A stretch of 64,000 nt of DNA from Rhodospirillaceae bacterium (lineage in GTDB: Bacteria > Pseudomonadota > Alphaproteobacteria > Thalassobaculales > Thalassobaculaceae). Positions within the stretch are counted from its first letter, which is position 1, and each line of letters opens with the position of its first letter. Shown in pieces: positions 48,257-58,292 of this stretch. Location: the NCBI GenBank assembly GCA_018401495.1, contig JAGYJX010000006.1, positions 248,001-312,000 of the forward strand, in the 5' to 3' direction. The notes under the pieces are model-generated. The model had not been told where the DNA came from, did not search any database, and worked only from the letters and a program-made list of their open reading frames with translations. The position numbers and the translations under genes are program-made.

Positions 48257-49095
48257 TCAGGACAGCTCGCTCGTGTCCGGCTTCCGTCCGGCAAAGAAGC
48301 CGTTCAGTTCCTTGCTGGGTGCCGCCCGGGTGAAGGATGTGAACCGGCCCTCGTCCGCGATCTCGCGGGCGGCACGCAGAAATTCCCCGTAGGCGGCGCG
48401 GGCGAGCGACCCGCCGACGCTGATGCGCCGCACGCCGAGGGCGGCCAGCGCATCGACCGGCATTCCCATGGTCAGCACGTTCACCGGCTTCGGGGCGACC
48501 GCCTGCACCACCGCCGTGATCTGGGTGTCCTCGCGGATCCCGGGGGCGTAGAGACAGTCGGCGCCGGCGTCTGCGAACGCCCGCAGGCGGCGGATCGTCT
48601 CGTCGAGGTCCGGGCGCCCGGCGATGAACCCCTCCGAGCGGGCGGTCAGCAGGACACCGCCGCCGCTGGCGTCGATGGCGGCACGCGCGGCGGCGACGCG
48701 CTCCACGGCCAATGAGAAGTCGTAGAGCGGGGAGTCGCGGTCGCCGGTGGAATCCTCGATCGACAGGCCGGCGATGCCGGTCCCGGCGGCGAGGCCGACG
48801 CTGACGGCGACGCCCTCGGGATCGTCGGCGAAGGCGTTCTCGTAGTCGGCGTTGACTGGAACGTCGACAGCCTCGACCAGGGCGGCGAGGTGGGCGAGGA
48901 CGTCGTCGCGGGCGACGCCGTTGTCGGGCAGGCCGAACGTCCACGCCATGCCCGCGCTGGTCGACGCCAGCGCCTTGAAGCCGAGCGATTGCAGCATGAC
49001 GGCGGAGCCGACGTCCCACGGGTTCGGGATCACGAAGCACCCGCCTCGTGCAGGCGGCGGAAGACGGCGCGCTTCTCGGCGACGGTGGGGCGCAT
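48257..49095 (-). CDS. Isocitrate lyase/PEP mutase family protein, frameshifted
   Basis: About 279 residues of the ICL/PEPM superfamily: GCFVIPNPWDVGSA, LASTSAGMAWTFGLPD, NADYENAFADDPEG (metal-binding Asp) and GLSIEDSTGD. The subfamily covers 2-methylisocitrate lyase-like, oxaloacetate decarboxylase-like and carboxyvinyl-carboxyphosphonate-related enzymes; the active-site loop KRCGH of true lyases is absent. One base missing near 49041 separates the first 19 residues (MRPTVAEKRAVFRRLHEA). Reaction on a C4-C6 2-hydroxy or 2-oxo acid is the most one can infer. Confidence 0.8.
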
Positions 49096-49228
49096 GGTGG
49101 CCTCTCGTGATGGCGGCGACGGTCGAGCGCGAGAATGCCGAACGTTCGATCCGCGGGCGTAGAGCCACCGGTGGAAAAAGTCATGGAGCCAGCAGCGTGG
49201 TGAGGCGCGGCGCCGCGGGCCGGGGCGT

Positions 49229-50644
49229 TTACGGAATCCGTTCCACCCTCAGCACGTTGGTCGACCCGGGGGTGCCCATCGGCACGCCGGCGGTGATCAC
49301 CACCTTGTCGCCGCTGGTGCCGAACTCCTCGCGCCGGGCGATCTCGGTGGCCCGTTGCACGACCGCGGAAAAGCGGTGTTCCTCGGCCATGTGGACCGCG
49401 TGCACCCCCCACGCCATGGCCAGCCGGCGGGCGGTGGCCAGGCTCGAGGTGATGCACAGGATCGGCACCGTCGGACGCTCGCGCGACGCCCGCAACGTGG
49501 TCGAGCCGGAGGTCGTGTAGGTGATGATGCAGCGCGCCTTGATCGACTCCGCGACCTCCCGGGCCGCCAGGGTGATGGCGTCCGACACCGTGCCTTCCGG
49601 CGTGGCGTGCTGGGCGTGGGCGTGGTCGAGGTAGTAGGAATCGTTCTCCACGTTCTGGATGATCTTGTTCATCATCGTCACCGACTCGATCGGGTACTGC
49701 CCGGCGGCGGTCTCGGCGGACAGCATCACCGCGTCCGCGGAATCGTAGACGGCGGTGGCGACGTCCGACGCCTCGGCCCTGGTCGGGGCCGGGGCTGCCA
49801 CCATCGAGTCGAGCATCTGAGTGGCGACGATCACCGGCTTTCCCATCGCCCGGCAGGTGCGCACGATCCGCTTCTGCAGCGGCGGCACCCGCTCGGGCGG
49901 CAGTTCGACCCCGAGATCGCCGCGCGCCACCATCACCGCGTCGGAGATCTCGATGATCGACTCCAACTGGTCGATTGCGGCGGGCTTCTCCAACTTCACC
50001 AGCACGGCGGCGCGGCCGGCGATCAGGCGCCGGGCCTCAGCCACGTCCTCGGGGCGCTGCACGAAGCTCAGCGCGATCCAGTCGGCGCCCATGTCGAGGG
50101 CGAACGCGAGGTCCTTGCGGTCCTTCTCGGTCAGCGCCGACAGCGGCAGTACCGCGTTCGGGACGTTGACGCCCTTGCGGTCCGACAGCGGCCCGCCGGT
50201 GATGACCTCGGTGTCGGCGAAGTCCTTGCCGCTTTTGACCACACGCAGGCGGATCTTGCCGTCGTCCAGCAGCAGGTCGGTTCCGGTGCCGATCGCCGCG
50301 AAGATCTCGGGGTGGGGAAGGGTGGCCCGCTTGACGGTACCCGGGCCCTGCGCGAGTTCCAGCCGGAAGGAAGCACCCGCCTCGAGCCGGACCGGACCGT
50401 CGGGAAACGTGCCGACTCGGAGCTTCGGCCCCTGCAGGTCGGCCATGACGGAGATCGGCCGCCCGGCGTCGGCTTCCAGCCGGCGGACGACGTCGAACCG
50501 TTCCTGATGGTCGGCGTGGGTGCCATGGCTGAAGTTGAAGCGGAACACGTCCACGCCTGCCTCGAACAGGGCGCGGATGCTCGCTTCGGTGGAACTGGCC
50601 GGCCCGAGGGTGGCCACGATCTTGGTGTACCGGTATCGCCTCAT
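49229..50644 (-). CDS. pyk: Pyruvate kinase
   Basis: An intact 471-residue enzyme making pyruvate and ATP from phosphoenolpyruvate and ADP. Seen: TKIVATLGPASS, FRFNFSHGTHADH, the catalytic lysine region VKLEKPAAIDQL, VMVARGDLGVELP and ATQMLDSMVAAPAPTRAE. The C-terminal effector domain ends with GTPGSTNVLRVERI. ATG at 50644. Single-gene unit, upstream region facing the EamA gene. Confidence 0.97.
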   Translation of the reverse strand: MRRYRYTKIVATLGPASSTEASIRALFEAGVDVFRFNFSHGTHADHQERFDVVRRLEADAGRPISVMADLQGPKLRVGTFPDGPVRLEAGASFRLELAQGPGTVKRATLPHPEIFAAIGTGTDLLLDDGKIRLRVVKSGKDFADTEVITGGPLSDRKGVNVPNAVLPLSALTEKDRKDLAFALDMGADWIALSFVQRPEDVAEARRLIAGRAAVLVKLEKPAAIDQLESIIEISDAVMVARGDLGVELPPERVPPLQKRIVRTCRAMGKPVIVATQMLDSMVAAPAPTRAEASDVATAVYDSADAVMLSAETAAGQYPIESVTMMNKIIQNVENDSYYLDHAHAQHATPEGTVSDAITLAAREVAESIKARCIITYTTSGSTTLRASRERPTVPILCITSSLATARRLAMAWGVHAVHMAEEHRFSAVVQRATEIARREEFGTSGDKVVITAGVPMGTPGSTNVLRVERIP

Positions 50645-50776
50645 GCCGGGATGTTAGACGCGGCGGGTGGCGAAGGTAAGCGAACATCGCGTGACGCCGG
50701 CGAATTCCGGATCAGCCCCCTTGCGGCGCCCCGCCAACCTTATAGTCTGCTAGGCAACGATCTCTGGAGGCTGGTC

Positions 50777-51757
50777 TTGAGCAACCCCGGTACCCCGGCG
50801 AAAGCCGGTTCGACGAGCGCGATCGTTTGGCTGGCTTATCTCGCGGCGTTCGCCGGGGTGGCCAGCCACGCCTCGAGCGAGTTCGTGGTCAAGCTGACCG
50901 GCCTGCTGGGCGCCGAGGTCTCCGTCTGGCGGTTCACCCTCGGCGGCCTCGCGCTGCTGCTGGTGGCGCTGACGCTGAAGAGCAGCCGCGACCTCGTGAC
51001 GCCGCTGCGGGTCGACCCGATCCCGGTGATCGGGCTGTCGATCTTCGGGATGACGTTCGCCCAGTTCCTGTTCCACTGGGCGCTCGACTACGCCACGGTC
51101 GTGCAGGTGGCGACGATGGTCACGACCATGCCGATCTTCGTGGTGTTCGTCGCCCGGGTGGTCGAGGGCAACCCGGTGACGGCCCCGAAGATCGTCTCGG
51201 GCATAGGCGCGTTCCTCGGCTGCCTGTTCCTGCTGACGGACGGCGTCCTGCATAAGGTTGACGGCGACGCCAGCACCTTGCCCGGGGTGTTCCTCGCCCT
51301 CGGCTGCGCGGTGCTCGGCGCCGGCTACCTGGTGCTGGTGCGGCCCTACATCCGCAAGTACGGCGCGATCCGGATGACCACCTACACCTTCGCGCTCGGC
51401 GCGCCGGTGTTGTGGATGGTGGTTGGCGTCGCCTGGGGAATCTGGGTCGATCCGCTGACCCTGTTCGACCGGCCGTCGGGGCAGGCATGGGCGCTGGTGA
51501 CCCTGGGGGTGTGGAACACCTGCATCGGCTTCATCCTGTGGCTCTGGGGCCTCGGGCACGTGCCGGACCCGGCGCGCGGCAACTACCTGTTCTTCCTGAA
51601 ACCGGTGCTCGCGGCGCTGCTGGCCTACTTCTTCCTCGGGTCCCACGTCACGGTCACGCAGATCCTGGCGATCGTCGCCATCACCGGCTTCGTGCTCGCG
51701 GAGATCTTCTACGACGAGATCCGCGCCGCGATCGGCCGGCGCAAGGCGAAGGCGTAG
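50777..51757 (+). CDS. EamA/DMT family transporter
   Basis: A 326-residue protein with ten predicted membrane helices in two EamA repeats (SHASSEFVVKLTGLLGAEVS and later AGYLVLVRPYIRKYGA). The start is TTG at 50777, chosen because CTGGAGG sits seven bases before it; the open frame extends far upstream through the antisense of pyk and is not real there. Substrate unknown; likely export of small metabolites. It ends ten bases from the stop of a second, convergent EamA gene. Confidence 0.85.
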   Translation: MSNPGTPAKAGSTSAIVWLAYLAAFAGVASHASSEFVVKLTGLLGAEVSVWRFTLGGLALLLVALTLKSSRDLVTPLRVDPIPVIGLSIFGMTFAQFLFHWALDYATVVQVATMVTTMPIFVVFVARVVEGNPVTAPKIVSGIGAFLGCLFLLTDGVLHKVDGDASTLPGVFLALGCAVLGAGYLVLVRPYIRKYGAIRMTTYTFALGAPVLWMVVGVAWGIWVDPLTLFDRPSGQAWALVTLGVWNTCIGFILWLWGLGHVPDPARGNYLFFLKPVLAALLAYFFLGSHVTVTQILAIVAITGFVLAEIFYDEIRAAIGRRKAKA

Positions 51758-51767
51758 GCAGGCCCGG

Positions 51768-52685
51768 TCACGTCTTTCGGCCGCGCTCGGCCAGCCAGAT
51801 GCCGCCGAGCACGAAACCGAGGGCGAGCGCGTGGAAGGTCTGGAAGCGCTCGCCCAGGATCACCACCCCGAGGGTGGCGGCGAAGATCGGCACCAGGTTG
51901 ACGAACAGCCCGGCGCGGCCGGGCCCGACCAGGTCGACCGCCCGCAGGAAGAAGATCTGCGACAGGAACGACGGGAACACCACCACGAACAGCAGCACGC
52001 CCCACCCGGTCGCCGTCGGCAGCACCATGGCGCCCGCCGCCGCCTCAAGAGCCAGCAACGGCAAGGAGGTGACCAGCGCCGCCACCGCCAGCACCGAGAA
52101 CATGGCGATCCCGGAGACCGGCGGGCGGCGGCGCAGCGCCACGGTGTAGCCGGCGTACAGGGCGCACGCCCCGATCATCAGGAGGTCGCCGTCGGCGATG
52201 GCCAGCGACCACAACTGATCGAGATCGCCGTGCGAGGCCACCAGCGCCACCCCGATCATGGTGACCAGGACACCGACGACCTGCACCGCGGTCACCGGCG
52301 TTCGGTAGACCAGGTAGGCGCCGACCAGCACGAACACCGGAATCGCGCCCTGGATGATGCCAAGGTTGATCGCCACGGTTGACTGGGCGGCGATGTAGAA
52401 CAGCGCGTTGAACCCGGTGAACCCGAACGCGCCGAGCACCGCCAGAAACGGCAGGTGGCGCCGCAGCACCGGCCAATCCTGGATCACCTGCCGGCGCGCG
52501 AACAGCGCGATCAGCGCCACCACCCCGACCCACCGGAACGCGGTCAGCACCATCGGCGAGATCTCGCCGACCGCCAGCCGCCCGGCGATCGTGTTGCCGC
52601 CCCAGCTCAACGTCGTCAGAACCAGCAGCAGGTAGGCGTTGCCGAACAGGCCGCGCATCAGGATTCCAGGCGTCGAAGCGTTCAC
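51768..52685 (-). CDS. EamA/DMT family transporter (second, convergent)
   Basis: A 305-residue exporter with ten predicted helices, starting LLLVLTTLSWGGNTIAGRLA and ending ALALGFVLGGIWLAERGRKT. GTG at 52685 follows GGGGAGGG, a better start than the internal ATG nine codons on. Distinct in sequence from its convergent neighbour, so not a recent duplicate. Substrate unknown. Confidence 0.88.
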   Translation of the reverse strand: MNASTPGILMRGLFGNAYLLLVLTTLSWGGNTIAGRLAVGEISPMVLTAFRWVGVVALIALFARRQVIQDWPVLRRHLPFLAVLGAFGFTGFNALFYIAAQSTVAINLGIIQGAIPVFVLVGAYLVYRTPVTAVQVVGVLVTMIGVALVASHGDLDQLWSLAIADGDLLMIGACALYAGYTVALRRRPPVSGIAMFSVLAVAALVTSLPLLALEAAAGAMVLPTATGWGVLLFVVVFPSFLSQIFFLRAVDLVGPGRAGLFVNLVPIFAATLGVVILGERFQTFHALALGFVLGGIWLAERGRKT

Positions 52686-52844
52686 GCGACCCTCCCCGGC
52701 GGGGCCGTATGCCCTGCCGCCGTCGCCCGGGTTCCGGCCGACCGGCTTCTCTCTACCCGATCCGCCGGCCGTCGGCACCCGCTTCCGCGCCAACCGAGAT
52801 CGTCCGGCGGGCCCCACCCCTCGACGCCGGATCTTGCTTCGCTT

Positions 52845-52873
52845 TTGGACTATTCAAAGTGACTGGTTATCAT
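52845..52873 (+). promoter_or_regulatory. Sigma-70-type promoter of hicBA
   Basis: TTGGAC (52845-52850) and TATCAT (52868-52873) are separated by exactly 17 bases, 37 bases before the hicB ATG. It is an AT-rich island in GC-rich DNA. Autorepression by HicB at this site is expected from the family. Confidence 0.6.
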
Positions 52874-52909
52874 GCGATCTGGCTTCTCCTGCACAACGGA
52901 AGTCGGCTC

Positions 52910-53110
52910 ATGCTGAAGATCGAGACCGAACGCGAGGATGACGGTCGCTGGATCGCTGCCGTGCCCGAGCTTCCCGGAGTCGCGGTATACGCCGACACGG
53001 AGCGTGAGGCCGTGTCGAAGGTCGAGGCGCTGGCGCTGCGGGTGCTCGCCGACCGGATCGAGCATGGCGAGGCTGTGCCGCAGCTTGAGCAGCTCTTCAC
53101 CGCTGCATGA
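52910..53110 (+). CDS. hicB: HicB-family antitoxin
   Basis: A 66-residue protein with the HicB partial RNase-H-like fold: MLKIETEREDDGRWIAAVPE, LPGVAVYADTEREAVSKVEA and LRVLADRIEHGE. It neutralises the neighbouring HicA toxin and usually represses the operon, although no C-terminal DNA-binding domain is present in this short version. GGAAG precedes the ATG. The last four bases overlap the hicA start (ATGA). Confidence 0.85.
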   Translation: MLKIETEREDDGRWIAAVPELPGVAVYADTEREAVSKVEALALRVLADRIEHGEAVPQLEQLFTAA

Positions 53111-53319
53111 ACCAGTGGCCGTCGACAAGCGCTCGACGGGTCCTCGCTGCACTCCTGCGGATCGGCTGGCGGGTGAAGCGGCAGCGCGGCTCCCACCGCA
53201 TTCTTGAGCGTCCCGGTTGGCCAGACGTCACCTTCGCGTTTCACGACAGCGACGAGGTCGGCCCTCGCATGCTCGCTCGCATCGCTCGCGACACCGGGGT
53301 CACGCCAGAGGACCTGTGA
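53107..53319 (+). CDS. hicA: HicA-family mRNA interferase toxin
   Basis: A 70-residue double-stranded-RNA-binding-like protein. The catalytic histidine lies in QRGSHRILER, and VLAALLRIGWRVKRQ and LARIARDTGVTPEDL match HicA. It cleaves mRNA when free of HicB. Translated from an ATG overlapping the hicB stop. Toxin second is the reverse of the classic hicAB order. Ends ten bases before the convergent ABC ATPase stop. Confidence 0.85.
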   Translation: MNQWPSTSARRVLAALLRIGWRVKRQRGSHRILERPGWPDVTFAFHDSDEVGPRMLARIARDTGVTPEDL

Positions 53320-53329
53320 TCGGCGTGGC

Positions 53330-54069
53330 TCACGCCATCGCAGCCCCGAGCGCCTCCTCGACAAGCACCCGGACCGCCACGAAGGCGGGGTCGGTGCGCA
53401 CCCTCGGCGACGGCAGCGTCACCGGCACGTCGGCGACGATCCGGCCCGGGCGCGGCGACAGCACGACCACCCGGTCGGCTAGGTAGACCGCCTCCTCGAC
53501 GTCGTGGGTCACCAGAAGGACGGTCGCGGGCGAGGCCGCGCGCACCCCGACCAGCAGGTCCTGCATGCCGTTGCGGGTGATCCGGTCGAGGGCCCCGAAC
53601 GGCTCGTCCAGCAGCAGGGCGCCAGGCGACGGGGCGAGGGCGCGGGCCAGCGCCGCGCGTTGAGCCATGCCGCCCGAAAGCTGGCGGGGCAGGGCGCGCT
53701 CGAAGCCGGCGAGCCCGACCGCCTCGATCCAGCGGGCGACCCGGCGGTCGGCCTCGGCCCGGGCCATGCCGGCCTCGTCCAGGCCGAAGCGGATGTTGGC
53801 GGCGACGTCCAGCCAGGGGAACAGCGCCGGCTGCTGGAACACCATGCCGCGCTCCGGCCCGGGCCGTCGACCGGCCGGCCGTCGGCGGTGACGGTGCCCG
53901 TGGTCGGCCGGTCGAGGCCGGCGACCAGCCGCAGCAGGGTCGACTTGCCGCAGCCCGACGGCCCGACCAGCGCGGTGAAGCTGCCGTCCTCGACCGTCAT
54001 GTCGATCGGGTCGAGCGCGGCGGTGCCGCCGAACCTCCGGGTCACGCCGCTGAGCGCGATGGTCGCCAT
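53330..54069 (-). CDS. ABC transporter ATP-binding protein, nitrate/sulfonate/taurine type, frameshifted
   Basis: About 246 residues. Walker [10 protein letters not shown], the family-typical [19 protein letters not shown], signature [15 protein letters not shown], Walker [13 protein letters not shown] and [17 protein letters not shown] are present. One base missing near 53860 separates the domains. The class includes SsuB, TauB, NrtD and ThiZ. No permease or binding-protein gene is beside it within the window; its start lies 79 bases from a HutC-type operator, so uptake of histidine, urocanate or a related compound is conceivable. Confidence 0.85.
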
Positions 54070-54147
54070 GCGTCTTTCTCCTCGCCCCGCTCCGGTTATG
54101 CCACCGCCGGCCACCCGGGCGCCAGTCGCGGATGGCGGCATGAACGC

Positions 54148-54163
54148 GCTTGTATATACAAGC
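54148..54163. promoter_or_regulatory. HutC operator palindrome
   Basis: GCTTGTATATACAAGC is a perfect 16-bp palindrome matching the CTTGTATATACAAG core known for HutC repressors. It lies 50 bases before the hutC GTG and 79 bases before the divergent ABC ATPase, so HutC with urocanate as inducer could control both directions. A weak promoter TTGTAT-N17-TTACCA overlaps it. Confidence 0.82.
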
Positions 54164-54212
54164 CTGCCGTGGTTACCATCGCCCCGCTGAGGCGTTGCGG
54201 AGAGGCGGTGCG

Positions 54213-54963
54213 GTGAGCGAGGCGACGGTCCCACGCTACCAGGCGGTCAAGGACTGGCTGGTCGACCGCATCGGCTCGGGAGAGTTGCGCCCCGACGACC
54301 GGACGCCGTCGGAGAACGAGCTGGTCGCCCTGCTCGGCGTCAGCCGCATGACGGCCAACCGGGCGTTGCGCGAGTTGACGGCCGAGGGGTTGCTGCGGCG
54401 CGTCCAGGGCCTCGGCACCTTCGTCGCCGACATGCACCCGCAGTCGGAACTGGTGGAGCTGCGCAACATCGCCGACGAGATCCGCGGTCGTGGCCACGCG
54501 CACCGCGCCGAGGTGCTGGCGCTCAGCGCCGCGCCGGCGTCCGCCGCGGTGGCGACGGCGCTGGGCATGGCGGCCGGCGACACGGTCTTCCACTCGGCGA
54601 TCGTTCACCACGAGGGCTGCGCGGCCCGTCCAGTTCGAGGACCGCTACGTGAACCCGGCCGCGGCACCGGACTACCTGCGCCAGGATTTCAGCCGGGTGA
54701 CGCCCAACGAGTACCTGATGCGGGTGGCGCCGGCGCCGCACGTCGAGCACGTGGTGCAGGCGGCGATGCCGCCGGAGCGTGTGCGCGCCGCGCTGGCGAT
54801 GCGCAAGGGCGAGCCCTGCCTGCTGCTGCACCGGCGCACCGCGCTCGGCCCCCGCACCGTCTCGCGTGCCTGGCTCTGGCACCCGGGCGACCGCTACCGC
54901 CTCGGCGCCGCCTTCGACGTCGACCCCCTCCACGCCCCCGCTCCCAGGGAGAACCAACCATGA
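54213..54963 (+). CDS. hutC: Histidine utilization repressor HutC (GntR family), frameshifted
   Basis: About 249 residues. The GntR winged helix ([20 protein letters not shown], then [20 protein letters not shown]) is followed by a UTRA effector domain with [20 protein letters not shown] and TPNEYLM, typical of HutC, which releases DNA on binding urocanate. One extra base near 54615-54630 shifts the frame at the start of the DRYVNP block. GTG with GCGGAGAGG upstream; an in-frame TTG further up lies in the operator and is rejected. The stop overlaps the hutU ATG. Confidence 0.9.
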
Positions 54964-56640
54964 CCGCGCCCTCCCGGCTCGACAACGCCCGCAAGATCCG
55001 CGCTCCCCGCGGCCTCGAGATCACCGCCAGGAGCTGGCAGACCGAGGCGGCGATGCGGATGCTGATGAACAACCTCGACGCCGAGGTCGCCGAGAAGCCG
55101 GAAGGGCTGGTGGTGTACGGCGGCATCGGCCGGGCGGCGCGCGACTGGTCGAGCTACGACCGCATCGTCTCGGCGCTGAAGTCCCTGGAGGACGACCAGA
55201 CCCTGCTGGTGCAGTCGGGCAAGCCGGTGGGCGTGTTCCGCACCCACGCCGACGCGCCGCGGGTGCTGATCGCCAACTCCAACCTGGTCGGCAAATGGGC
55301 GACTTGGGAGCATTTCCACGAACTCGACCGCAAGGGCCTGATGATGTACGGCCAGATGACGGCCGGCTCCTGGATCTACATCGGCAGCCAGGGCATCGTT
55401 CAGGGCACCTACGAGACCTTCGTCGAGATCGGTCGCCGGCACTTCGGCGGCAGCCTCAAGGGCAAGTGGATCCTGACCGCCGGGCTCGGCGGCATGGGCG
55501 GGGCGCAGCCGCTGGCGGCCACCATGGCCGGCGCCTCGATGATCGCCGTCGAGTGCCAGCCGAGCCGGATCGAGCGCCGGCTGGAGACCCGCTACCTGGA
55601 CCGCAAGGCCGACACCCTGGACGAGGCGCTGGCGATCGTGAACGAGGCCTGCGCGCGCGGCGAGGCGGTCTCGGTCGGCCTGCTCGGCAACGCCGCCGAG
55701 GTCTACCCCGAACTGGTGCGCCGCGGCGTGCGCCCCGACGTCGTCACCGACCAGACCAGCGCCCACGACCCGATCAACGGCTACCTGCCGGCCGGCTGGA
55801 CGCTGGACCAGGCGGAGCGGGCGCGCGAGACCGACCCGGACTCGATCGCCAGGGCCGCCAAGGCGTCGATGGCCGAGCACGTGAAGGCGATGCTGGTGTT
55901 CTGGCGGCTCGGCATCCCGACCCTCGACTACGGCAACAACCTGCGCCAGGTGGCGTTCGACGAGGGCGTCGGCGACGCCTTCGACTTCCCGGGCTTCGTG
56001 CCGGCCTACATCCGGCCGCTGTTCTGCCGCGGCGTCGGGCCGTTCCGCTGGGCGGCGCTGTCCGGAAACCCGGAGGACATCTACCGCACCGACGCCAAGG
56101 TGAAGGAGCTGATCCCCGACGACCCGCATCTGCACAACTGGCTCGACATGGCGCGCGAGCGCATCAGCTTCCAGGGCCTGCCGAGCCGGATCTGCTGGGT
56201 CGGCCTCGGCCAGCGCGAGCGCCTCGGCCTCGCCTTCAACGAGATGGTGGCGAAGGGCGAGATCGGACCGGTGGTGATCGGCCGCGACCACCTGGATTCC
56301 GGCTCGGTCGCCAGCCCGAACCGCGAGACCGAAGCGATGAAGGACGGCTCCGACGCGGTCGCCGACTGGCCGCTGCTGAACGCCCTGCTGAACTGCGCCT
56401 CGGGCGCCACCTGGGTGTCGATCCACCACGGCGGCGGCGTCGGCATCGGCTATTCGCAGCACGCCGGCATGGTGATCGTGTGCGACGGCACCGAGGCGGC
56501 GGCGCGCCGGCTCGCGCGTGTCTTGTGGAACGACCCGGCGACCGGCGTCATGCGCCACGCCGACGCCGGCTACGAGGACGCCATCGAGCTGCGCCCGCGA
56601 GCACGGCCTCAACCTGCCGTTCCTGGGAGACGCGCGATGA
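54960..56640 (+). CDS. hutU: Urocanate hydratase, frameshift near the end
   Basis: A 559-residue NAD+-dependent enzyme converting urocanate to imidazolonepropionate, second step of histidine degradation. The NAD+ glycine motif [20 protein letters not shown] and the active-site region [20 protein letters not shown] are clear. One extra C near 56595 moves the last 15 residues ([14 protein letters not shown]) to another frame. Starts ATGA-overlapping with hutC and ends ATGA-overlapping with hutH. Confidence 0.96.
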
Positions 56641-58165
56641 CTGGCTTTCGGATCACCCCCGGCGCGCTCACCCTGGCCGAACTGCGCCGTCTGTACCGCG
56701 ACCGCCCGGCGCTCGAGCTCGACCCGGCGGCGCGCGAGGCGATCGCCGATTCGGCGGCGACGGTCGCGCGCGTCATCGCCTCCGGTCAGGTGGTGTACGG
56801 CATCAATACTGGCTTCGGAAAGCTGGCGCAGAAGACCATCCCGACCGAGCGCCTGGAGGAGCTGCAGCGGGCGCTGGTGCGCTCGCACTGCGCCGGGGTC
56901 GGCGACCCGCTGGCCGACGAGGTGGTGTTCCTGATCCTGGCGCTGAAGGCCAATGGCCTGGGGCGCGGGCATTCCGGCATCCGCGGCGAGGTGATCGACG
57001 CCCTGCTGAGGCTCGCCAACACCGGGGTGCTGCCGGTCATCCCGTCGCAGGGCTCGGTCGGCGCGTCGGGCGACCTGGCGCCGCTCGCCCACATGTCGGC
57101 GGTGCTGATCGGCGAGGGCGAGGCGCGGCGCGATGGACGGCGGCTGACCGGCACGGCGGCGCTCGACGCCGCCGGCCTGGCATGCCGGTCACGCTGGCCC
57201 CGAAGGAGGGGCTGGCGCTGCTGAACGGCACCCAGGTGTCGACGGCACTCGGGCTCGCCGGGCTGTTCGAGATCGAGCGGGTGTTCAACGCCGCGATGGT
57301 CGCGGGCGCGATGACGGTCGACGCCGCCATGGGCTCCGACACCCCGTTCGATGCCCGCATCCACGCCCTGCGGGCGCATCCGGGGCAGGCCGAGACGGCG
57401 GCGGTGTACCGCCGGCTGCTGCACGGCTCGGCGATCCGGGTCTCGCACCTGGAGTGCGACCGGGTGCAGGACCCGTACTCGCTGCGCTGCCAGCCGCAGG
57501 TGATGGGGGCGGTGCTCGACCACCTCCGGTTCGCCGCCGGCCGGCTCGCGGCCGAGGCCAACGCCGTCTCCGACAACCCGCTGGTGTTCGCCGACACCGG
57601 CGAGATCATGTCGGGCGGCAACTTCCACGCCGAGCCGGTGGCGTTCGCCGCCGACCAGATCGCCATCGCCGCGTCGGAGATCGGCGCGCTGTCGGAGCGC
57701 CGCACGGCGATGCTGATGGACGCCAACATCTCCTCGCTGCCGCCGTTCCTGGTGGCCGAGCCCGGCATCAACTCCGGCTTCATGATCGCCCAGGTGACGG
57801 CCGCCGCCCTGCAGTCCGAGACCAAGCTGCTGGCGGCACCGGCCAGCGTCGACAGCCTGCCGACCTCGGCCAACCAGGAGGATCACGTCTCGATGGCGAC
57901 CCACGGCGCGCGCCGGCTGCTGGCGATGGCGGCCAACCTGCGCCGCATCGTGGCGGTCGAGTTGCTGTGCGCCGCCCAGGGCGTCGACCTGCGCCGACCG
58001 CTGGCGACGTCGCCGGCGCTCGCCGAGGCGGTCGCCGAGGTGCGCTCGGTGGCGGCGTTCTTCGAGAACGACCGCCAGGTGGCGCCGGACATCGAGGCGG
58101 TGGCGGCGCGCATCGGCGCCGGCGCGTTCGACCGGATCGCAGCGGTGTCGGTCGAGGGCGGTTAG
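56637..58165 (+). CDS. hutH: Histidine ammonia-lyase, frameshifted
   Basis: A 509-residue enzyme releasing ammonia from histidine to give urocanate. The Ala-Ser-Gly that cyclises to the MIO prosthetic group lies in [15 protein letters not shown]. Further marks: [26 protein letters not shown] and [17 protein letters not shown]. One base appears missing near 57180 in [13 protein letters not shown]. Last hut gene seen; hutI and hutG/hutF are not in the window. Confidence 0.96.
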
Positions 58166-58179
58166 GCGCGTCCGGCAGG

Positions 58180-58290
58180 CCCTTCGTGGCCCCTCGCTGA
58201 CGCGAAGGGCACCTCAGGGCGACAGGGTGAAGTACGTGCTCTTTCTGTCATCCTGAGGCGCCCGCCGCACCGCGGCGGGCCGCGAAGGAC
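58180..58290. repeat. Dispersed palindromic repeat, copy 2
   Basis: CCTTCGTGGCCC ... ACCTCAGGGCGACAG and CTGTCATCCTGAGG ... CGCGAAGGAC mirror copy 1 at 21273-21391. It fills the gap between the hutH stop and the stop of the opposing uncharacterised gene. Confidence 0.8.
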
Positions 58291-58292
58291 GG

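Noticed and set aside
49355..50776. N-terminal extension of the EamA transporter through the antisense of pyk
   Set aside because: A TTG with an ideal ribosome-binding site at 50777 marks the real start and the extension is low-complexity.
54150..57224. An apparent HutC-HutU-HutH fusion
   Set aside because: The three genes have ATGA overlaps and recognisable starts; the first stop codons are lost only through indels.
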